This document shows, piece after piece, positions 57,543-64,000 of a DNA stretch of 64,000 nt. Numbering within the stretch: position 1 is the first letter of the stretch; each line of letters opens with the position of its first letter. Source of the stretch: Hydnum rufescens UP504 (Eukaryota > Basidiomycota > Agaricomycetes > Cantharellales > Hydnaceae). The stretch covers positions 1 through 64,000 of the forward strand of contig MU129046.1 in the NCBI GenBank assembly GCA_014904985.1, in the 5' to 3' direction. The translations under genes and the position numbers were made by a program. The notes under the pieces are model-generated. The model did not search any database and had not been told where the DNA came from. It was given only the letters and a program-made list of their open reading frames with translations.

Positions 57543-58404
57543 ATGTTTCCCATATCCAAACTCCCTTGGCACTTTCAATCTCATTTGAGGCTCACTCAGT
57601 TTCGACAGGCGAACTCCATTCCGCATCTAACCTTCACTGTCACTTATAAGACTCCAAAGGATACCCCTGTGACGACCACATTCCACACTCTACAAACATT
57701 TCAGTCTTACTTCCACGGGTGGATCTTTACGAACCCTGTCACCAATGTTATGATTTCCCCTGCAGAGATGACCCATGCAACCATCGACTCTACAATCATC
57801 TACCTGGCAAAGCACCCCTTATATTCTGCTCACAAACAAGGTGCCCTCCACTATAAAATCTCTGACAAGGCCTTTGAGGAGAGGGCAATCAAAACTATTG
57901 AATGTCACCTCCTTCTTCGTGGTATTTGGCGATTTGTGGGAAAAGACCCTGCTAGACAAGATGGCTGGCGATTTCTCATTGGGGAGACTGATATTGCAGA
58001 GTGGGACGGCGTTTGGGAAGGCCCTGACAAGCACATTTATTTCCTAGAGATGAAGGATTTTGTTGATGCTGTGAGTCCTCGATTTGATATCTCTTCCATA
58101 CTCATACAGATATAAATATATATAGGACAAAATTGCTCAAGTCAATCAGAAGCTTGAAAAGAGCCTCAAGTTTTTCGGGAAGAGCACTCAACTGGCGAGT
58201 GTCTATGTTGCTGAGAAGTATTGGTCAACAGAGTCGGGTGTCATTGATCTCCCGCAAACACTGGGCTTTGGAATTGTGGAGGAAAACAGGACTGACCTCG
58301 CAGTCAAAGATCCAGTTGGGGGGCTTTGAGTTGGGCACAATAACAGCAAGAAAGTCATGGTGGAAGGCAAGAAATGGGGGCGACCACGGAAAGCGAAGCC
58401 ATGA
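57543..58404 (+). pseudogene. PD-(D/E)XK nuclease-like protein with AT-hook tail, unit 3 copy
   Basis: Exon 1 is 57543-58070 (176 codons open), the intron is 58071-58125 (GTGAGT..TATAG) and exon 2 is 58126-58404. Residues in order are EERAIKTIECHL, AEWDGVW, YFLEMKD (E-x-K kept, Thr to Met), QVNQKLEKSL, YVAEKYWSTESG and GFGIVEENRTDLAVKDP, with a GRPRKAKP tail. TGA at 58327-58329 replaces CGA of the unit 2 copy (GGLRVG), removing the AT-hook. Only this change breaks an otherwise open gene. Confidence 0.7.
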
Positions 58405-58569
58405 AGAAGTGCCTTCTAGATATAGATGTTGGTGACTTGTAGCTATTTTCTTGTTATTTCTTGTTATTTCTCCAATCCAAATTGCACTTGTAATAGTTCC
58501 CTATACATGTTGTCTGCTGTATTGAGATCATACATAATGGTACAACAGGAAGACAAGGAAGATTGTGGT

Positions 58570-59000
58570 GATCAGAGAAATCAAATAGGAAGTGTCTTCA
58601 GTGTACTTTGAGGTGAATCTTTAGGACCTTTGGAAAGAAGGGTGAGAATTCAGGATTCTTGGCATGATAGTCCTGGCAAGGAGAGATTTAGGAAGAGATG
58701 GGGTTGATTGAGGCTGCAGGTAAATTAAGCAGTTCACAAAGCCCCTTTGATTTAAAGGAAACTTGGGATGGCCCATGTCTTGAGAGATGATATCAATATG
58801 CCGAATAGACGAAGACTTGCTCCCGTCTATAACTTCCACAGGTATATCAAGAGGCGATAGCTTGTCAGCATTGGATAGTAAGAGTTGTGCAACGTTGAGA
58901 GAGGTATTGGCATGACCAATTAATGTGATGTATGTAAAGGTAGATAGTGGAGGTGGCGGTGGACTAGGTGGGTGGCCAGTGTCTTAACTATGCACCCTTC
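58570..59000 (-). pseudogene. Unknown minus-strand gene, second paralogue, unit 3 copy
   Basis: Minus-strand reading gives STFTYITLIGHANTSLNVA, SPLDIPVEVIDGSKSSS and IRHIDIISQDMGHPKFP. It is the undisturbed counterpart of the gene cut by copia in unit 1, with the preserved target GCGAT at 58854-58858. It is related to the first paralogue (56021-57400) in the ITLI..LDVARLLL block. Confidence 0.45.
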
Positions 59001-59068
59001 CAAGGAATGACTACACGGTCACATGAGCTGCAGTGAACACCTGACTGTCGATTTTAGGAGATCATCAC

Positions 59069-59258
59069 CTTGATGGACTCCATCTCATCGCGGTATCCCC
59101 TGGAGGCAGTTCTCCATCGCATAGCACTGGCCCAAAATAATGACGATAAGAAAGACCCGAGTACCCCACAAAGTCTAGATCCTCTCACCTGGTGGAAGCC
59201 CATTGGATCATTGGAGAACACCGCATGGTTTACGTATATGCCTGCGGAGAAGACCTAA
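59069..59258 (+). pseudogene. Short conserved plus-strand exon, unit 3 copy
   Basis: This is the counterpart of 22224-22415 (MDSISSRYPLEAVLHRIAL, then LTWWKPIGSLENTAW). Differences are mostly C-to-T or G-to-A. Family unknown. Confidence 0.4.
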
Positions 59259-59539
59259 GATGGAAGAGTGATATTTTGGTGACAGCATTTCAGAACAAAG
59301 ACAACGCAACAAACCTGAGGGTCAAGGCACCCATAATATCCAGCATCATACCCTAGGGTATACCAGGGCCGCAGAAGCACGATTCCTCAGAAACGGAAGG
59401 TGACTTATCATGGAGGAATGACAATTTCAAACCACAGCCCTCCAACGATATGCCCAAAACAGCCTGGCCTTGTTGCCTGTCTTCGCAAGATATTTCCCTC
59501 ATATCACACCATAATTTGCTATAATCCACTTGGCCTAAA

Positions 59540-59875
59540 AAACCCTCTTGAGATGCTGATTTTCTGTTTTGTGGTCACGATGAAGATGATAACGAACCAT
59601 TAAATTTCTCGCTATGGACTTTCAAGGCGAAAGGGCCGAAGAAGAGTTATGTTAACATAGCAACTGGGAATAAAGTAATCAGCCAATCTATCTTTGGCAT
59701 AAGAACAAGAACTCCAATAGATATTGTGATGGGGCACATACAGTACATTTTGATGAGTTTCTCGAGCCCAAGCAAAACAAAGCAACGATTTGTGACATAC
59801 AGTCATGCAGTATAGCAGCATACATCAAAGAGAAACTTGGAATCATCACGGCCATCATGGCGGATGTCTGAGCAG
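59540..59875 (+). pseudogene. Conserved small ORF (EFLEPKQ exon), unit 3 first copy
   Basis: This matches 22690-23060, with the MDFQGERAEEE start at 59614 but a deletion that removes part of the middle. The EFLEPKQNKATI block follows, ending ITAIMADV and a stop. The same block recurs 1.6 kb further on, so this part of unit 3 is duplicated again. Confidence 0.4.
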
Positions 59876-61179
59876 GTTTCTGATTTTCGGATCGTGGGGC
59901 GCTGTGTCAAGCATCCTGGGGTGACCAACCAGGAAGCATCATGCTGTCGCCTCCCAATATCCTACGCTCCAAGGCATGGTATTTGGAGATTGCGTGATGC
60001 TCAATGTCTTCAGGGAGTAGGCCATCACTGGTGGGGCATAGACAAGGTGATCATGTGGCCAAGCATTGTTTTATGGTATTCAGTTGCACTCAGATGGGTG
60101 CTGGGTCCCATGGGGCATGAGGAACGATGATGCGATGGCCACAAGGTCTTTTCAGTTGCTGAGCAGGCATGGTGATGATGAGACCTCTGTTGGTGGAGCA
60201 TCCCACAATCTGGCTCAGATTATAATAGCTTCCGGTGCGAGGCCAAGACGAATTCTCCGCCTGCTCGTTTTTCCTCAATCCGCCTACATATACGCATGCA
60301 CCTGAGGTAACTGTGTTTTTGGGTTCATTCAAGCTCCATAGTGAAACCCTGTAATACATTGGTCCGCCTACGTGAGGCTGAGCTCAAGTATCATCCGCTG
60401 CTCTCGGAGGGTGCCAAGGTTGGTTGGTTGGAATTCCCATTCATATACCACATAGACACCCATAGGAAGGGGGCCAAGGGTAGTTTGAACACGAGTACTC
60501 AAAATTATTCTCAAGGTCACAAATAAAATGAAGGAGCAATCGAGTAGAAAACACTAGGAATTGGCACAGTGATTGGCGAAGATAAAGGCCCAAGCCCATC
60601 TCCACAGGACATAATGAAAATGAAATCATAGAACGTGCACTCAATTGAACGTCTACATTAGCCTCAGTATTTCTACAAGCCATATCTTGGGAGGGGGTCG
60701 CGATTAGGATTAGGTTCTTGTAGGAGGAATATCGATCGGCAGGCCGAGTAACACTGCGTAATGGTCAGACTGACAACAGAGAACGTGTAATCCTTCGTGA
60801 CAGCCTCGGTATTGTATGCTTGCAAGCATTGGTGTGGATTGCATGCGGTAAGAGGCCGTTCAGGCAATGGGTTGAGACCAACAGGATACGTTCGCATGCA
60901 CATCAAGATTCACACCGAGAGGAGGGCCAGCGCTGTCACTGTGGTATGGATGACATGCAGGTCTCAGCTTGGACTTGGATGGGTCAAGGGCCGGGCATGG
61001 GGTGTTGCGCACTCGAGAGGGGGCTTCTGCCACCATAGGCTGCATCACACTCGCTCCACGCAGTTTGGGTTTTTGTACACGAATCGATCGAGGAAGTGGG
61101 AGAGGGTGTTCAGCCCTAAATCTGCAGTAGCCATGACATGGACTGACGTGACAATCTGCCTTGTATGTGGTTGACCTTG
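59876..61179. other. Duplicated stretch between the two EFLEPKQ copies
   Basis: This matches 23060-24130 of unit 1. A plus-strand frame at 60797-61174 (GRSGNGLRPTGYVRMHIK) and a minus-strand frame at 60441-60906 are partly shared with unit 1. No gene is supported. Confidence 0.35.
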
Positions 61180-61606
61180 TCGCCTGTCTTCACGAAAGAT
61201 ATAGCTTCCCTCCTATCACACCATAATTTGCTATAATCCACTTGGCCTAAAAAACCCTCTTGAGATGTCGATTTTCTGTTTTGTGGTCATGACGAAGATG
61301 ACAACAAACCATTAAATTTCTCAGTATGGACTTTGAAGGCGAAAGGGCCGAAGAAGAGTTGTCACCAAGAGAAAAGACCAACGTTAACATAGCAACCGAG
61401 AGTAGAGTAATCAGCCAATCAATCTTTGGCATAAGAACGAGAACGTCCGATAGATATTGTGACAGGGTGAATACCGTTTGATGAGTTTCTTGGGCCAAAG
61501 CAAAGCAAAGCAACGATTCATGACATACAGCCATACAGCATAGCAGCATACATCAAAAGAAACTTGAAATCATCACGGCCATCATGGCCAATCGCTGGAC
61601 AGGTTT
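61180..61606 (+). pseudogene. Conserved small ORF (EFLEPKQ exon), unit 3 second copy
   Basis: The MDFEGERAEEELSPREK start is at 61326. The second block is more eroded (CDRVNTV). It is followed by the SGRSPQD minus-strand block, as in the other copies. Confidence 0.4.
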
Positions 61607-61651
61607 CCGATTTTCGGATCGTGGGGCGCAGTGTTCAGCGTCCTGGGGCGA

Positions 61652-62095
61652 TCAACCAGAAAGCGTCATGCTATCATCTCCCAATATCCTACACTCCAGG
61701 GCATGATATTTGGAGATTGTGCGACCCTCGATCTCTTCGGGGATTAGGTCACTGGTGGAGCGTAGACGAGGGAGGTGATCATCATGATTGGGTGGGGATA
61801 TTGGGGATGCTGCTGGGGACCCATTTTGCTGGGGGGCTGTGGGGCGTGGCAATCTGTTTGCGTTGAGCAATGGAGAGACTTTATTCATATGAGGCAGAGC
61901 GTGCGCGAGATCAAGCAAGGAGGTGTGGGGAAAATTGGATAAATCAGATTGATGATGTTCATGCACATCAGATGATGAGGGAGTTGACAGGGAGAACCGT
62001 TGGAAGTTGGGGGTCTTCAAGCATGGTGGGCATGGACAATGAGGAGGGCAAACTTCTGGCTCTCTGAAGCTGAACAAGCAGTTCGAGGGGATCAC
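61652..62095 (-). pseudogene. Conserved minus-strand ORF, unit 3 copy with CGA to TGA stop
   Basis: This 147-codon counterpart of 33246-33704 has MIPSNCLFSFREPEVCPP and DLIPEEIEGRTISKY. It ends at TGA 61652-61654, where the unit 2 copy has CGA in SGRSPQD. Unknown function. Confidence 0.4.
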
Positions 62096-62400
62096 AAATC
62101 ATCTGACAATTCCACTAGACTCCTTGGTTCTTTCCACATACCATCGACAAAGCCGCAATCCACATGGTCACCCCACTCAGTGGTAATGTCTCTACTTTGG
62201 ATCTTATTGTGACAAAAGCACCTGTATGTGGGTTTCAACCATAGGAGGCCTGCCAAGGTGATGTCATTGAAGACAAGCATATTGTCGGGAGTCTGCGGAG
62301 ATTCTGTGAGCTCCTTCTCACGAGACTGTTGTGCTGGCTGCAAGAGAGAGCTAGAAGAGGGAGGAGTATAGTGATCACAGGCAAATATGGGGCAGAACAC
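62092..62400 (-). CDS. Minus-strand ORF of 102 codons, unknown
   Basis: The frame FACDHYTPPSSSSLLQPAQ, then GLLWLKPTYRCFCHN and GFVDGMWKEPRSLVELSD, looks protein-like (mixed composition, Trp/Cys/His). It abuts the 61652-62095 frame (4-base overlap), so the two may be exons of one gene. The unit 2 counterpart is interrupted near 33835-33900. Confidence 0.35.
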   Translation of the reverse strand: MFCPIFACDHYTPPSSSSLLQPAQQSREKELTESPQTPDNMLVFNDITLAGLLWLKPTYRCFCHNKIQSRDITTEWGDHVDCGFVDGMWKEPRSLVELSDDL

Positions 62401-62538
62401 CTGCCGGCACCACCGAGATATCAGCGGAAGTCACCACGGCCAGGAGAATCGCTCTTGCCCAAGCCAGTAGGGGGAACCAGGCACTCCGTTGCATTCCAGA
62501 TGGGATAGATTCAAAGCTCATGAAGAGACCTGCATTGA

Positions 62539-62853
62539 CTATATGGCTTGCCAAGATGGAGTCAGAGGGGCATGGGCGAGTACAGAATTCGACACTTGAA
62601 GAGACTCAGTGGAAGTAATAGGGGGAATAATTGATGAACTCGAGAAATGAACACAGTACCCAGGGGTCAGAAAACGAGTAGATATAGAATTCAGCCCCTC
62701 GGTCGATGAGGAGACGCGAATGGATTCGAAGGGTCGGAGTGTGCCCTCAAGAGTTTGCAAAAAACGAAAATCGCTGATCCAGGCGCCTGATATACATGGC
62801 AGGAAATGATAGTAAAATGGACCCAGGATTACAAAGGAGAGCGACAATTTCAA
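62539..62853 (-). pseudogene. Conserved minus-strand ORF fragment, unit 3 copy
   Basis: This is the counterpart of 34196-34573 (VHFSSSSIIPPITSTES is conserved). The opposite strand has the MLLEIQAKFHHYMLQLAQPF frame (62858-63142 continues it), so strand assignment is open. Confidence 0.3.
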
Positions 62854-63235
62854 TGCATTGGTTATGTTGCTTGAGATTCAGGCGAAGTTCCATCATTACA
62901 TGTTGCAGCTGGCCCAACCCTTTGCACCACTTCGTATCACCCCCGTTTCAACAGATATTGTCGAAGCTCTTCCTCACGCTAACACCTACTTTGCAGCCTG
63001 CCTGGCCTCATTTCAAATATCACCCTTGTACATTGCCTTGTACCTGTTTAGTGAACTTGCCACATACAAGTCGAGAAGTCGGGAGAAGCCTCATATCTCT
63101 CTCTGCAGATTGGTTGGAATGCACGACCCATACAGTGAATGACGAGAAGGTGGTGGCTGCAGCAAGTGTTGCCTTTATGGACAAAAGTGGGTTGCCACAT
63201 GCTCACGGTGGAACGACCCAATACATTCCGTTCTG

Positions 63236-63873
63236 CACTCTTGACTTTCCGCCCTATCCGGATGTAAACCGAGAATTTGGCACACTAGGTTTGACACATT
63301 CGGATCCAATCCGAGATCACACCTCACCCAACAACTCGGCAGCAGATCAGGAGAGTGTTATATACATACGAAAGGCCTAAGGGTTATGTCTTCTGTGTAG
63401 TGTAGTGAGTAGTAGTCCTAGGGACTGAGTTGAAGCTTTTGGTGGGCCCCCGGTTCAAACCCTGCCAATGTTGAAGTTTTCTTTAAGTTCGAATTAAGTG
63501 CTCACCTGGTACTCCGGCTTGTGGCCTTTGTGCTATGGTAAGGGGCCATCTACATGGTATTCTGACCTCCCTCCCCCTACCCTCATAGTCGTGCATGCAA
63601 GAAGGTGGAAATTTCCTTTTTCGGAATTCCGGAGAATCTTCTCCAAACCCGCTCAAAGCTTGTTAAATCACTTAAAAAATATAATTTATGGGCTAACTAC
63701 TTATGTTTCTGCTACCTAAAGATCATATCTAGCACCTTATCCCTCCTCAACTTGTGCCGGCATTGAGTTCTTTCCGGTTTTGCATCTGGGTGGTGTTGAG
63801 TCATGTTCAAAATAAATTGCACCAAATTCTGGGTTCTCGGTTTTGCATCCAGATAGGGCAGAAAGTACTCAAC
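63236..63873. mobile_element. 638-bp insertion with 10-bp target duplication
   Basis: TTCCGTTCTG occurs at 63226-63235 and 63874-63883. Unit 2 has one uninterrupted site with matching flanks (ATACATTCCGGATCG, near 34881-34895). The insert holds a tRNA-like B box (63452-63462), an A-box-like stretch (63398-63410) and two related words CGGTTTTGCATC near 63777 and 63839. No protein was seen. It could be a SINE-like or truncated non-LTR insertion; the length is long for a typical SINE. Confidence 0.55.
63452..63462 (+). promoter_or_regulatory. Pol III B-box-like motif
   Basis: GGTTCAAACCC matches the tRNA B-box core (GGTTCGANNCC with A for G). A near match to the A box (TAGTGTAGTGA) lies about 50 bases upstream, a normal spacing for a tRNA-derived SINE. 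No tRNA cloverleaf was found. Confidence 0.4.
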
Positions 63874-63883
63874 TTCCGTTCTG

Positions 63884-64000
63884 ACGGATCACTTTTCCAA
63901 CTTCAGTTGTTGGCACCTGAATAATCGCCCGACCTCCACTCAGGTCTTTTGCCTCCGCTCGTCTGCGTCTTTGAGGTTCTTTTTGTTCTTGTTCCTATCC
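63884..64000. other. Right edge, duplicated spacer
   Basis: This matches 34890-35010 (CCTGAATAATCGCCC and the TTTTTGTTCTTGTTCCTATCC stretch). No gene was seen. Confidence 0.4.

Noticed and set aside
62796..63380. 194-codon plus-strand frame as a gene.
   Set aside because: It runs through the left end of the 638-bp insertion and is not conserved in units 1 and 2; probably a chance frame.

Overview
This window looks like repeat-rich DNA from a filamentous basidiomycete, probably an Agaricomycete. The evidence is short introns of 45-65 bp with GT..AG ends and CTAAC-type branch points, proteins joining a four-helix-bundle-like N-terminus to kinesin-light-chain-type TPR repeats, a KDZ-class DNA transposon with a CxC1 cysteine motif and a GRF zinc-finger companion gene, and copia, hAT-like and LINE remnants. 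The genus cannot be fixed from the sequence, and no rRNA or true tRNA gene was seen.

The backbone is a tandem segmental duplication with about three copies. Unit 1 runs from about 3145 to 27500, unit 2 from about 27540 to 51750, and unit 3 from about 51760 past the right edge. In order, a unit carries a 4HB-TPR gene (+), a small fragment, an unknown multi-exon gene (-), a two-exon PD-(D/E)XK-nuclease-like gene with an AT-hook tail (+), a second unknown gene (-), and several short conserved ORFs, ending at a LINE 3' remnant just before the next TPR gene. Unit 2 lacks the unknown minus-strand genes. All three TPR genes and all three nuclease genes are broken here: unit 1 mainly by small indels, unit 2 by frameshifts and a nonsense change, and unit 3 mostly by CpG transitions including CGA to TGA stops.

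Transposons have landed in this backbone in layers. Unit 1 is split by a full-length but dead copia element (12220-22010, minus strand), and that element is split by a 4.8-kb palindromic element (14912-19699). The palindrome diverges from a near-perfect central inverted repeat into two arrays of modules. Each module looks like a GC-rich exon ending in a hairpin, a 5' splice site, an intron holding a second and covarying hairpin, a branch point and a 3' splice site. I do not recognise this element, and it is the strongest candidate for something undescribed.

Between units 2 and 3 sit two hAT-like elements in opposite orientation, inserted 2 bp apart if target duplications are excluded (35863-49085 and 49104-50941). 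Both carry 8-bp target duplications, and the unoccupied target is preserved at 26642-26659. Each hAT copy carries the same 438-bp TA-flanked MITE. The left hAT copy was then entered by an 11.4-kb KDZ element (36132-47504) carrying a broken transposase, a GRF zinc-finger gene, a membrane-protein ORF and a broken multi-exon gene with an 18-bp minisatellite. The left edge of the window holds a degraded copia gag-protease-integrase. A 638-bp insertion with a 10-bp target duplication and a pol-III-like box lies near the right edge.
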